DNA of 64,000 bases. It comes from Mucilaginibacter sp. 14171R-50. Lineage in GTDB: Bacteria; Bacteroidota; Bacteroidia; Sphingobacteriales; Sphingobacteriaceae. The notes under the pieces are model-generated. The model saw nothing but the letters and a program-made list of their open reading frames with translations, ran no database searches and had not been told where the DNA came from. Position numbers and translations under genes: made by a program. Positions 49,340 to 58,060 of the stretch are shown piece by piece; positions within the stretch are counted from its first letter, which is position 1, and every line of letters starts with the position of its first letter. The stretch covers positions 4,092,001-4,156,000 of the forward strand of contig NZ_CP048115.1 of the NCBI RefSeq assembly GCF_010093045.1. The letters run 5' to 3'.

Positions 49340-49789
49340 ATGAAAAAAATTGTCGATTACCGAAAACTTTTAGGTGTTACCGAAGCTGCCGAGTTGCAGG
49401 AATTAAAAAGTACTTACCGAAGCCTGATGAAAGCATGGCACCCTGATAAATTTCAGGATAGCGAAGAAAGCAAACTTAACGCCGAAGAAAAAAGCAAGAC
49501 CATTATTGAAGCCTACCATTTTTTGGTAAGTATAGCCCCCGAAACCCGTAACCAATCGTTCGCCGAATATACGCTTACTACCACTACATCAGCCATTACC
49601 GATTTTGAGTACAAATCGCAGGTGTTGCGGGTAGAGTTTGCAGACGGTAACGCTTACGAATATTTTGACGTGCCGCGCGCAGTTTATATTAAACTGGTAA
49701 ATGCCGATTCGCCAGGGAGGTTTGCACGCCGGCATATTTATAACGAATATGTTTACCGTAGCCTTAGCAAACTGGTAGCCAGCGCATAA
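49340..49789 (+). CDS. DnaJ-domain and KTSC-domain fusion protein
   Basis: The protein has 149 residues. Residues 5-68 are a J domain: YRKLLGV, the HPD triad in KAWHPDKFQ, and SKTIIEAYHFL. Residues 85-147 match a KTSC domain (SQVLRVEFADGNAYEYFDVP and SPGRFARRHIYNEYVYRSL). J domains stimulate Hsp70 ATPase; KTSC is a small domain found with DNA or RNA proteins and its role is open. The fusion could bring DnaK to a KTSC-bound target. It is a clean two-domain protein with no linker problems. Confidence 0.82.
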   Translation: MKKIVDYRKLLGVTEAAELQELKSTYRSLMKAWHPDKFQDSEESKLNAEEKSKTIIEAYHFLVSIAPETRNQSFAEYTLTTTTSAITDFEYKSQVLRVEFADGNAYEYFDVPRAVYIKLVNADSPGRFARRHIYNEYVYRSLSKLVASA

Positions 49790-49866
49790 TTTAGTTTTGT
49801 GTTGAATGTATGACACATAATATTTATCTGCTTATTATTTTTGGCGGGTATATCCCCTGATTTTTT

Positions 49867-50517
49867 ATGCTGAAACGGTTATTGTTTATTGTACTGCTGC
49901 TGTGCTTCGCGTTCACCAGATCTTTTGCCCAATCCAACTGGACGCTTAAGAGCGAAAATGATGGCATCAAGATATATACAAGCCCGGTTCCAAACTCCAA
50001 GATAAAGGCATTGCGGATAGAATGTAACTTTCAATCCACCTTAATGCAAATGGTGGCTGCCTTGATGGACTTGAAGACACGTACCGAATGGGTATATCAT
50101 ACTAAATCTATCCACCTGGTTAAACAGGTATCGCCTGCCGACCTCTATTATTACTCGGAAATAAGCTTGCCATGGCCTGCTCAAAACCGCGATTTTATTG
50201 CGCACCTCATCACCACCCAAAACCCTGACACAAAAGTAGTAACCATGGATGGCCCCGTTGAACCGGCCATGTTGCCTGTAAAAGATGGCATAGTACGGGT
50301 AAAAAGCTCTATAAGTAAATGGCTGATCTTTCCGTTGAATAAGAATGAGGTAAAAGTAGAATACACCATCCAGCTCGATCCAGGCGGAAGCATCCCTGCT
50401 TGGTTGGTAAATATGTTTGCATCCGAAGGGCCAACGCAAAGCTTTAAAAAATTAAAACTCCAGCTAAATAAACCTGCGTATAAAAACGCGCATGTACTGT
50501 TCATTAAAAATTACTAA
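49867..50517 (+). CDS. Secreted START-domain protein
   Basis: The protein has 216 residues with a signal peptide ending SFAQ (about 21). The rest is a START/Bet v1-like lipid-binding domain: NWTLKSENDGIKIYTSPV, the WVYHTKSIHLVKQVS helix and YYYSEISLPWPAQNRDFIAHL, the hallmark of START. It should carry or bind a hydrophobic ligand in the periplasm; the ligand is unknown. A good bidirectional terminator separates it from the convergent protease gene. Confidence 0.85.
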   Translation: MLKRLLFIVLLLCFAFTRSFAQSNWTLKSENDGIKIYTSPVPNSKIKALRIECNFQSTLMQMVAALMDLKTRTEWVYHTKSIHLVKQVSPADLYYYSEISLPWPAQNRDFIAHLITTQNPDTKVVTMDGPVEPAMLPVKDGIVRVKSSISKWLIFPLNKNEVKVEYTIQLDPGGSIPAWLVNMFASEGPTQSFKKLKLQLNKPAYKNAHVLFIKNY

Positions 50518-50543
50518 ACAATATTCAATACAGTAAAAAAATA

Positions 50544-50576
50544 AAAAGCCCTCTCATTTAATTTGAGAGGGCTTTT
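50544..50576. terminator. Bidirectional terminator between START and M16 genes
   Basis: Stem AAAAGCCCTCTCA (50544-50556) with its complement (50564-50576), a 7-nt loop and flanking A/T tracts. It serves both convergent genes. Confidence 0.9.
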
Positions 50577-50595
50577 ACTTTATGATATTACACAA

Positions 50596-53454
50596 TTACA
50601 TTTTCGGTTTACCATCACTGTCCAGTTCAACAATTGGATAGCCCAGTTTTTGTAATCCCGGCAATATTCTTGCTTTATCGCCCACAACCAAAATAACCAT
50701 GTTATCGGTATTCAGGTATTTAGCCGATAGCGCGTTAAGCTCGGCCGGGGTAATGGTTGATAAAATTTTATTTTGCTCATCAACATAAGTAGGCTTCAGG
50801 TCGTACTCCTGTATGCGCGACAGGAACGCCGCTTTTTGCCCGTTGGTTTCGTACTTGCGTGCGTCACTCTGGCCTATTGATGTTTGCGTAAATTTCAACT
50901 CATCAGGTGTGATACCTGTTTTTTGATAGTCGCGTATCTCTTTGATAAATTCATACACCGAACTATCGGTGGCGGTTGCCAGCACGCCTGCCGAAGCAGT
51001 GAAATCGCCGCCGTACCTGCCGGAGCTAAAGCCCGAACGGGCGCCGTAGGTCCAGCCTTTTTTCTCGCGCAGGTTAAGATTAATGTGGCTGTTGAACGCG
51101 CCGCCTAAAATATAGTTAGCTATCCCCAATTTATAATAATCGCCGATAGCGTCATAGTTCAGCTTGTCAAGGTAACCAATCCGGATCTCTGATTGCGCCG
51201 CGCCCGGTATATCAACCAGGTAAAGCGTTGTTTTATCAAACGATTTTCCTTCGGCCGGGGTAGGTATCGTTACTTTCTTATCTGCCCATGCGTTCAGGAA
51301 CGCCAGGTTACCTCTTGCGGTGCCTTGGTTAACGTCGCCCACAACAACAATTTCCGTTTGCGACGGCGTGAAATACTTATCGTAATAATCCTGAACATCC
51401 TGCAGGGTAATGCCCGCCACTGTTTCTTCGTTACCGGTTGTTGAGTAGGTGCGTACATTATCTGTTCCGTAAAGTATTTTACTGTAAACAGTTGATGCCA
51501 CACCCGCAGGCTGTGTTTTGGCTTGTTTAAGCCCCTCAATGGTTTGCTTTTTTATCCGGTCTAAAGCGTCTTGTGTAAATTTAGGGTTAAACAATCTCTC
51601 CTGCAGCAGGGTCATTGTTTTAGGCAAATTTTTTGTCAGCGAAGAAACGTTAATATACATGGCTTCGCTGCCCGCAAACACGCTGATGTTGCTGCCCAGT
51701 TTATCTAATTCCGAATTGAATTGTTCGGCGGTGTAATTTTTGGTTTCCTCGTTCATCATACGGGCTACAATACCTGCCAAACCTGCCTTTTCGGGATTGT
51801 TTATAGCATACAAACCACCACCTTTGACAGACATAGATATGGAAACGGTTGGTATCTCTTTATTTTGAGTGCCAATCATTTTAATACCGTTTGGCGTGGT
51901 AGCCATCCAAATAGCCGGAACTTTAATAGCCGGATTTGCCCCAATGCCCGGTTTAGCGGCGCGGTCAAAGTTATCAGCAGGCTTTTTGTAGGTTAGCCCA
52001 TTGTAGCCATAATCGGGCGCCTTATAGCCTGCCGTGCTTACGGTATAATTATCAGGTGCTACAGGAGCAACAGTGCCACCCTTTGGCAATACGCTTAATA
52101 TAACTGCCGGTTTACCTTTAATATACTTGTTGTAAACGCGCATTACATCTTCTTTGGTAACGGCCTGTATATCCGCCAGTTCGCGGCCTATCTGGTTAGG
52201 GTTGCCCGTTAAATACTGTGCCTGCGCCAGTTCAGATACCTTACCGCTAACACTTGATAAACCATTAATGGCATTTGCTTCGGCGCTTGCCTTAAAGCGT
52301 ACAAGGGCATCATCGGTTACACCGGTTTTTTCAAACTCGGCTAACGACTCGTCTATCAGTTTCTTAGCATCGGCTAAAGTTTGCCCCGGGAATGGGATAA
52401 CGCGCATGCTTATCTCGCCCGCCAGTTCTGTGTTAGATGAGTTCATGGATGCCTGCGCCGCCTTGCGGGTTTTTACAAAGTTTTTGTAGAAGATAGAATT
52501 ACGACCCTGGCCAATGATCTCTGACAAAGCATCTAAAGCCGACATGTCCTTATCATATATCTTAACACCCGGGTAAGTAATAGACAACAGCGGAAGTTTG
52601 GCGTAATTATCGGTGTACGATACATACCTGTCGGCAGTTAAAACCGGCGCCGGGAACGATGCGTTTTTTACCACCGGGCCACGTGGAATGCTGCCAAAAT
52701 ACTTGCTTACCAATGCCAGGGTTTGTTTAGGGTTCAGGTCGCCGCCAATGGTGATGGTAGCATTATTGGGGCCATACCATCTTAAAAAGAAATTTTTCAG
52801 ATCGTTTACCCCTACTTTGTTTAGTTCTTCGATATAGCCAATTGTTAACCACGAGTACGGATGACCATAAGGATACAGGTTTTTTGATGTATACTCGCCG
52901 GCAAGGCCATAAGGGCGGTTATCATAGTTCTGGCCGCGCTCGTTCTTTACGGTAGCACGCTGCACTTCAAATTTTTGCTGGGTAACGGCATCAAGCAAAA
53001 AGCCCATACGGTCGCTTTCCAGCCAAAGCATTTTTTCCAGCTGATTTGCCGGTACGGTTTCGTAATAGTTGGTACGATCGCGGTTGGTCGACCCGTTAAG
53101 CGTACCACCGGATTCGGTGATGATCTTAAAGTGGTCGCCATTTGCAACATGGTCGCTTCCCTGGAACATCATGTGTTCAAAAAAGTGGGCGAAGCCCGAT
53201 TTACCGATCTCCTCGCGGGCCGACCCAACATGGTAAGTTACATCAACATGTACCAGGGGGTCTGAGTGATCTTCGGCCAAAATTACGGTTAACCCGTTCG
53301 GAAGCACATACTTCTCGTAAGGTATAACCAGTTCGGTCCCCTTCCTGGTTACCTTCTCAACCAGTTTAGGCTGCGCAGCCGTTTGCGCGTTAGCCGTAAG
53401 GGCCATTACCAGCACAGATTGCGCTAATAATGCACATTTAAAAGTCTTGTTCAT
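50596..53454 (-). CDS. M16-family zinc metallopeptidase (pitrilysin type)
   Basis: The protein has 952 residues with a signal peptide ending TANAQ (about 24). The first M16 domain has the inverted zinc motif HFFEH (in SGFAHFFEHMMFQG) and the distal Glu in ATVKNERGQ, so it should be active. The second M16 domain pair (about 500-930) lacks the motif, as is usual in such double proteins, and forms the closing half of the chamber. It degrades peptides in the periplasm. The C-terminal ends ELDSDGKPKM. The upstream 310 bp seem to hold only promoters. Confidence 0.93.
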   Translation of the reverse strand: MNKTFKCALLAQSVLVMALTANAQTAAQPKLVEKVTRKGTELVIPYEKYVLPNGLTVILAEDHSDPLVHVDVTYHVGSAREEIGKSGFAHFFEHMMFQGSDHVANGDHFKIITESGGTLNGSTNRDRTNYYETVPANQLEKMLWLESDRMGFLLDAVTQQKFEVQRATVKNERGQNYDNRPYGLAGEYTSKNLYPYGHPYSWLTIGYIEELNKVGVNDLKNFFLRWYGPNNATITIGGDLNPKQTLALVSKYFGSIPRGPVVKNASFPAPVLTADRYVSYTDNYAKLPLLSITYPGVKIYDKDMSALDALSEIIGQGRNSIFYKNFVKTRKAAQASMNSSNTELAGEISMRVIPFPGQTLADAKKLIDESLAEFEKTGVTDDALVRFKASAEANAINGLSSVSGKVSELAQAQYLTGNPNQIGRELADIQAVTKEDVMRVYNKYIKGKPAVILSVLPKGGTVAPVAPDNYTVSTAGYKAPDYGYNGLTYKKPADNFDRAAKPGIGANPAIKVPAIWMATTPNGIKMIGTQNKEIPTVSISMSVKGGGLYAINNPEKAGLAGIVARMMNEETKNYTAEQFNSELDKLGSNISVFAGSEAMYINVSSLTKNLPKTMTLLQERLFNPKFTQDALDRIKKQTIEGLKQAKTQPAGVASTVYSKILYGTDNVRTYSTTGNEETVAGITLQDVQDYYDKYFTPSQTEIVVVGDVNQGTARGNLAFLNAWADKKVTIPTPAEGKSFDKTTLYLVDIPGAAQSEIRIGYLDKLNYDAIGDYYKLGIANYILGGAFNSHINLNLREKKGWTYGARSGFSSGRYGGDFTASAGVLATATDSSVYEFIKEIRDYQKTGITPDELKFTQTSIGQSDARKYETNGQKAAFLSRIQEYDLKPTYVDEQNKILSTITPAELNALSAKYLNTDNMVILVVGDKARILPGLQKLGYPIVELDSDGKPKM

Positions 53455-53782
53455 TTTGTTAATGTTTGGTCAATAGTTATTCACGATAGCTGATATTAAA
53501 TACCCCAGCAAAATATAATATTAAGAAAATAACCTTTGAGTTAAATATCATAAGGCATATTTAGTAACAGTGTAACAGATTTGTGACTATTAATACATAT
53601 TGAACAATACCTGCCAGAATGTAACAGGTAGCAGGCAAAATGCGTACTGTTAACGATACAACATTTAAATGTAATAAACGTGGCTTAACGTTATCCGGGG
53701 GCACTATTTACTATAAGGTACCGTTGTATCAGAACTATTGGCTTGTAATTTGTATTAGCTAATACACTTGCAACGTAACACT
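53455..53782. other. Divergent promoter region, no gene seen
   Basis: This AT-rich gap between the protease and the small secreted protein carries no open frame worth calling. It has GTAACAG repeats (GTGTAACAG at 53570 and TGTAACAGG at 53617) and a TAATTTGTA box near 53745 with one base fewer than the TAnnTTTG consensus. Confidence 0.5.
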
Positions 53783-54202
53783 ATGAAAAAGAACACATTA
53801 ATACTCGCGATATTTGCTTTGTTAAGCATACCTTTTACCGGCCTGGCGCAAAAGCGGGCCTGGGCAATGGTTAGTGCGGATAAACAACCTGCACTTGAGT
53901 TGGCGAAACCGGCAGCTGATGGTAAGTCGCCTTATTGGATCATTGTCTCAAACGATAAGGAGTTTCAGATGGATACCTTAAGTGCCATCAAATACCTCGA
54001 TCCGCATTGGATGGCCGCTGTTGAATTTCCTGACCTGGATGTAGCTAAAGCCAAATATGGTAAATATACTATGGATGGATTGGTAATTGTTACCATCGAC
54101 GATAAGAAGTACCCGAATGCTTTTGAAGTACTTAAGGACCATATGGCCTTTATAGACGATTACGAAGCACTACCCTTTTACGACTTCACCACGCTGCCGT
54201 AA
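53783..54202 (+). CDS. Small secreted protein resembling a TonB plug fragment
   Basis: The protein has 139 residues from the ATG at 53783 (MKKNTLILAIF); a TTG five codons upstream is less likely. A signal peptide ends GLAQ. The segment DTLSAIKYLDPHWMAAVEFP followed by AKAKYGKYTMDGLVIVTID resembles the end of a TonB-receptor plug (the D-x-I...KD...YG...GV-I-V pattern), but no barrel follows. It may be a free plug-like adaptor in the periplasm, or an unrelated fold. It is convergent with the alcohol dehydrogenase gene. Confidence 0.55.
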   Translation: MKKNTLILAIFALLSIPFTGLAQKRAWAMVSADKQPALELAKPAADGKSPYWIIVSNDKEFQMDTLSAIKYLDPHWMAAVEFPDLDVAKAKYGKYTMDGLVIVTIDDKKYPNAFEVLKDHMAFIDDYEALPFYDFTTLP

Positions 54203-54274
54203 ATGGAGAATGCACTCCCTACTCGTGTATATGAAAGCGGATAGCTCTGGGGATATCCGCCGCTTTTATGATAT

Positions 54275-54308
54275 AAAAGGCGGCTAACCTGTAGGTTAGC
54301 CGGCTTTT
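54275..54308. terminator. Bidirectional terminator before the alcohol dehydrogenase gene
   Basis: A 10-bp perfect stem CGGCTAACCT (54281-54290) with its complement (54293-54302), extended by AAAAG/CTTTT outside. It lies between convergent genes. Confidence 0.85.
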
Positions 54309-54325
54309 ATCAATTACAGAAATAC

Positions 54326-55369
54326 CTACAGGGTTGACATATCTATCACAAACCGGTAACGTACATCGCCTTTAAGCATACGCTTATACGATTCGGTGAT
54401 ATTTTTAATATCGATGATCTCGATATCCGAAACAATGTCATGCTCGGCGCAAAAATCAAGCATTTCCTGAGTTTCGGCTATACCGCCAATGCTCGATCCG
54501 GCAAGGCTTTTACGGCCGCCAATTAAGCTAAATGCTGCCACCGCTGCAGGTTTCGGTGGAACGCCTACGCAAATGTGTACGCCATTGGTGCGCAGTAAGC
54601 CCAGGTACATATTAAAATCGTGCTCGGCCGACACGGTGTCCAATATAAAATCATATGAACCCTGCGCGGCCTTCAACTGTTCGGGGTCGGTAGTTACCAC
54701 AAAGTGATGTGCACCTAATTTTTTAGCATCCGCTTCTTTACCTGGCGAGGTGCTTAATACGGTAACATCGGCACCAAAGGCAACGCCAAACTTAACGGCC
54801 ATGTGGCCAAGCCCGCCGAGGCCTAATACGGCCAGTTTGTGGCCCTTACCAACCTGCCAGTGTCTAAGCGGGGAGTAAGTAGTGATACCTGCGCACAACA
54901 ACGGCGCGGTAGCGGCCAGGTCAAGTTTTTCTGAAATATGGAGTACAAACTCCTCGCGCACTACAATACTGTTGCTGTAACCACCGTAAGTTGGCGTTTT
55001 GCCATCACGCTCGTAACTGTTATAAGTTAGGGTGCTGCCTTCCAGGCAGTATTGTTCCAGGTCCTGCTTGCAGTTTTCGCACACCTGGCACGAGTCTACC
55101 ATACAACCGGTACCGGCAAGGTCTCCTACTTTAAAGTTTTTTACGTGGTCGCCTACCTTTACTACGCGGCCGACAATTTCGTGCCCCGGCACCATTGGGA
55201 AAATCCCCGGGAACCAGTCGTTTTTTATCTGGTGCAGATCCGAGTGGCAAACGCCGCAAAATAATATATCAAATTGCACATCGTGCGGGCCCACTTCGCG
55301 GCGTTCAAAACTCCAGGGGGCAAGGTCGGTTTGCGGGTCTTGTGCCGCATATCCTTTTACTGGTATCAT
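54326..55369 (-). CDS. Zinc-dependent alcohol dehydrogenase (cinnamyl-alcohol type)
   Basis: The protein has 347 residues. Catalytic zinc ligands are in FCGVCHSDLH and PGHEIVGRV; structural zinc is held by CQVCENCKQDLEQYC. The NAD(P) Rossmann motif is GLGGLGHMAVKFG, followed by VTVLSTSPGKEADAKKLGA as in YahK/CAD enzymes, which prefer NADP and reduce aldehydes. The physiological aldehyde is not known. It stands alone with a 90-bp leader. Confidence 0.9.
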   Translation of the reverse strand: MIPVKGYAAQDPQTDLAPWSFERREVGPHDVQFDILFCGVCHSDLHQIKNDWFPGIFPMVPGHEIVGRVVKVGDHVKNFKVGDLAGTGCMVDSCQVCENCKQDLEQYCLEGSTLTYNSYERDGKTPTYGGYSNSIVVREEFVLHISEKLDLAATAPLLCAGITTYSPLRHWQVGKGHKLAVLGLGGLGHMAVKFGVAFGADVTVLSTSPGKEADAKKLGAHHFVVTTDPEQLKAAQGSYDFILDTVSAEHDFNMYLGLLRTNGVHICVGVPPKPAAVAAFSLIGGRKSLAGSSIGGIAETQEMLDFCAEHDIVSDIEIIDIKNITESYKRMLKGDVRYRFVIDMSTL

Positions 55370-55458
55370 ATTTTTTTGATTTTGTTGTTTGGTTTTCGAT
55401 TTTCAAATATCAGCAGCTTTCTAACGAATCATGTAACATTGCTGTAATATCATCAATA

Positions 55459-56094
55459 TTAATGGAAGTTTTTTATTGCAGGCATGTTAACCATTTCTTC
55501 GCTTAATAGGTCAACATTCTTTTTAATGCCTGTTACGTGCATCACCGCGCAAAGCACATCTTCGTTTTTAAACACTTCTACACGTTTGCTTTTTAGCCGG
55601 TGCTTTTTTATCACTTCTTCAAGGACCTGTAAATCAGCTATATCAGCACTGCTAAAGCTTATATTAAACACTTTATTCTTATTCATCTTTCCTATCAGCA
55701 ACTCCACTTTATCTACCAATACCAATATGATCATCGTGATGATCGTGAAGACAAACGCCAGGGAGTGATAGCCAATTCCGGTGGTCATCCCTATTGCTGC
55801 GGCGGTCCATATTACTGCTGCGGTAGTTAACCCCATTACCGACATCCTGTCCTTAAAGATCACGCCAGCCCCTATAAAGCCTATACCGGTAATGATATTG
55901 GCAGCTATGCGGTCGTCGGTACCCGCCCCGTGCCTTGATACGATAGTGAATATGGTTGAGCCAAGGGTGATCAAAACAATTGTTCTAAAGCCCGTCGACT
56001 TGTTTTTGTACTCCCGCTCGAAGCCTATAATCCCCCCGCATATTACCGACATCACCATGCTGATGATATCTTCCAGTTCAATTGTAAAGTCCAT
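55459..56094 (-). CDS. MgtC/SapB-family membrane protein
   Basis: The protein has 211 residues. The MgtC N-terminal domain has GGIIGFEREYKNKSTGFRT-IVLITLGS, TGIGFIGAGVIFKD and GLTTAAVIWTAAAIGM, with about four or five helices. A cytoplasmic ACT-like C-terminal region of about 70 residues follows. In Salmonella MgtC helps growth at low Mg2+ and inside macrophages; in free-living bacteria its role is less clear. It is 53 bp downstream of the SDR gene stop, so it may be read with it. Confidence 0.9.
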   Translation of the reverse strand: MDFTIELEDIISMVMSVICGGIIGFEREYKNKSTGFRTIVLITLGSTIFTIVSRHGAGTDDRIAANIITGIGFIGAGVIFKDRMSVMGLTTAAVIWTAAAIGMTTGIGYHSLAFVFTIITMIILVLVDKVELLIGKMNKNKVFNISFSSADIADLQVLEEVIKKHRLKSKRVEVFKNEDVLCAVMHVTGIKKNVDLLSEEMVNMPAIKNFH

Positions 56095-56147
56095 ATCACA
56101 GCAACAGAAAACCTGGCGGGTTGTTCAGTTATTTCTGTTAAACAACA

Positions 56148-57002
56148 TTAAGCGCTGTAAGCCATCGATTTGCTTAACTCTTCGTTAAAGCGAAACTCCT
56201 TTTCCAGTTTTTCCAACTGCGCCATAGCACGGTCGTAGGCATCTGCACCAAGTAATAAATGTAAGGGCGGGTTGTCCTGGTAAGCAACGTTGATTATGGC
56301 TGCTGCGGCTTTTTCCGGATCGCCGGCCTGCTGACCGTGGTAGCCAAGATATCTTTCTAACGAGGCCCCCACCTCTTGATAATCATCAATACGGCTTTTA
56401 GCTATCGCTATAGACTCGGGCGTTAAAAAGCTTGTCCGGAAATCCCCGGGCGCAACCACCGTTACTTTAACTCCAAACTCACGAACATCTTCGGCCAGCA
56501 CTGTTGATAGGCCCTCAACGGCAAATTTTGTAGCCGCGTAAACCGACCAGCCCACCCCGGGCGCAAAACCCGCTATTGAGGAAATATTGATAATATGGCC
56601 AGATTTCTGGTAGCGCATATAAGGCATTACCATGCGTATAACATTTAAGGTGCCGAACACGTTTACGTCAAAACTATCCCGGCTCTCTTTGTCGGTTAAT
56701 TCCTCAATGCTGCCACCAATTCCATAACCGGCATTGTTAATTACAACATCTATGCGGCCAAAGGTTTTTTTTGTTTGATGAAGCGCGCAGCCAACGCTAT
56801 CTTCATTTGCCAGATCAACTTCGATAGGTAAGAAATTGTCGGCGGCTGATCCTACGGCTATCACAAGTTGAGCAAGATCGCGTGATGTTGCCGCTACATT
56901 TTGCCCCGATGCAAGCAACTGTTTTACCAGGCTCAGGCCTAAACCTTTAGACGCCCCTGTGATAAACCATGTTTTTGTGTTTTCTGTATTATTGATTTGC
57001 AT
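56148..57002 (-). CDS. Short-chain dehydrogenase/reductase
   Basis: The protein has 284 residues of classical SDR. TGASKGLG near 17 binds NAD(P), NNAGYG gives the structural NNAG, Ser of NISSIAG with YAATK gives the catalytic Ser/Tyr/Lys. The C-terminal 50 residues with FRFNEELSKSMAYSA vary as expected for substrate specificity. The reaction is not predictable. The AraC gene 64 bp upstream on the same strand is the likely regulator. Its -7 box sits 4 bp from the ATG. Confidence 0.88.
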   Translation of the reverse strand: MQINNTENTKTWFITGASKGLGLSLVKQLLASGQNVAATSRDLAQLVIAVGSAADNFLPIEVDLANEDSVGCALHQTKKTFGRIDVVINNAGYGIGGSIEELTDKESRDSFDVNVFGTLNVIRMVMPYMRYQKSGHIINISSIAGFAPGVGWSVYAATKFAVEGLSTVLAEDVREFGVKVTVVAPGDFRTSFLTPESIAIAKSRIDDYQEVGASLERYLGYHGQQAGDPEKAAAAIINVAYQDNPPLHLLLGADAYDRAMAQLEKLEKEFRFNEELSKSMAYSA

Positions 57003-57006
57003 GATA

Positions 57007-57014
57007 CAAAATTA
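57007..57014 (-). promoter_or_regulatory. -7 element next to the SDR start codon
   Basis: On the minus strand TAATTTTG (57014-57007) is followed by TATC and then the ATG. No good -33 box is seen, as is common for AraC-activated promoters. The mRNA is probably almost leaderless. Confidence 0.5.
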
Positions 57015-57066
57015 AGGTGACAAAACGCCCGACAGTTTACATCTTTCAAACCAATAATTACAAAAT

Positions 57067-57969
57067 TCAAACAGTACGATAAGAAGAGGGTGTTGCGTTA
57101 GTTAATTTTTTGAAAAAATTATTAAAATGAGCCGGCTCTTCAAAACCAAGGCAGTAGCTTATTTCAGATACATTCCAGGTGGTGTGTTTTAGGAGGGCCT
57201 TTGCTTCGCTGGCTAAGCGCTGCGAAATATGGTGCGTGGTTGTTTTACCCGTGGTTTGGCGGATAGCCCTGTTCAGGTGGTTAACATGCACCGACAGTTT
57301 ATCGGCAAAATCCTTAGCCGAGCGCAGGTTAAACCGCTGCGACGGCGTTTCGATAGGGAACTGCCTCTCCAGCAGTTCGGTAAATATGGCAGTGATGCGC
57401 GAATTAGCGTCAGGGTGCTGATACAGCACTTCCTGCGGCTGGATCTTTAACGCGTAGTGGATAAGCTCGGTAAGGTAATTACGCAGCAGGTCGTACTTGA
57501 AACGGTAGTCTGAATTTATTTCGCCCAGCATTTTATCAAAAACCTGGGATACATCTGCTTCCTGTTGAGCATTTAAGCTGTAGGTAAAGGTGCCGTTGGG
57601 CATAAACATAGGCAGATCGTGCATGTTGCGCCGCAGCATTTCGGTAAAGAAAGACTCCCTGAAGATACAGAACGCACCCGAGCGTATGTTATCGTGGTGC
57701 TCAAAGGTATACGGAACCGTGGGGTTAAAAAAAACAAGCGTGCAGCCCTCTATTTCGATACTTTTATCTGCATAATGGACGATATTTTTGCCACGCACCA
57801 TACTGATCTTATAAAAGTCGCGCCGCGCGTAAACTATTGGTTTTGCCTCCGGGCGGTAGCAATCCTCTAACCTGAAAACGTTGAAGTGACCAATATCCTG
57901 GCTCAGGTTATCAGGTAACCAGTTAAACTTCTGTTTATAAAAATCTTCTATCGTTTCTGTAACTGCCAT
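57067..57969 (-). CDS. AraC-family transcription regulator
   Basis: The protein has 300 residues. The N-terminal cupin-like sensing region (about 20-180) is followed by an AraC double HTH: KDFADKLSVHVNHLNRAIRQ in the first and WNVSEISYCLGFEEPAHFNNFF then TPSSYR in the second. It probably activates the SDR gene downstream, since regulators of this type are often next to their target. The inducer is unknown. The 64-bp gap to the SDR gene holds the -7 box. Confidence 0.9.
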   Translation of the reverse strand: MAVTETIEDFYKQKFNWLPDNLSQDIGHFNVFRLEDCYRPEAKPIVYARRDFYKISMVRGKNIVHYADKSIEIEGCTLVFFNPTVPYTFEHHDNIRSGAFCIFRESFFTEMLRRNMHDLPMFMPNGTFTYSLNAQQEADVSQVFDKMLGEINSDYRFKYDLLRNYLTELIHYALKIQPQEVLYQHPDANSRITAIFTELLERQFPIETPSQRFNLRSAKDFADKLSVHVNHLNRAIRQTTGKTTTHHISQRLASEAKALLKHTTWNVSEISYCLGFEEPAHFNNFFKKLTNATPSSYRTV

Positions 57970-58060
57970 AAGGCAAAGTTACGTAATTCAAACATACGCC
58001 ATTATAAATCCCCGAAAAAAACCGAAAAAATTTGGTAAAATTCCAGAAAATTGCGGTCCG

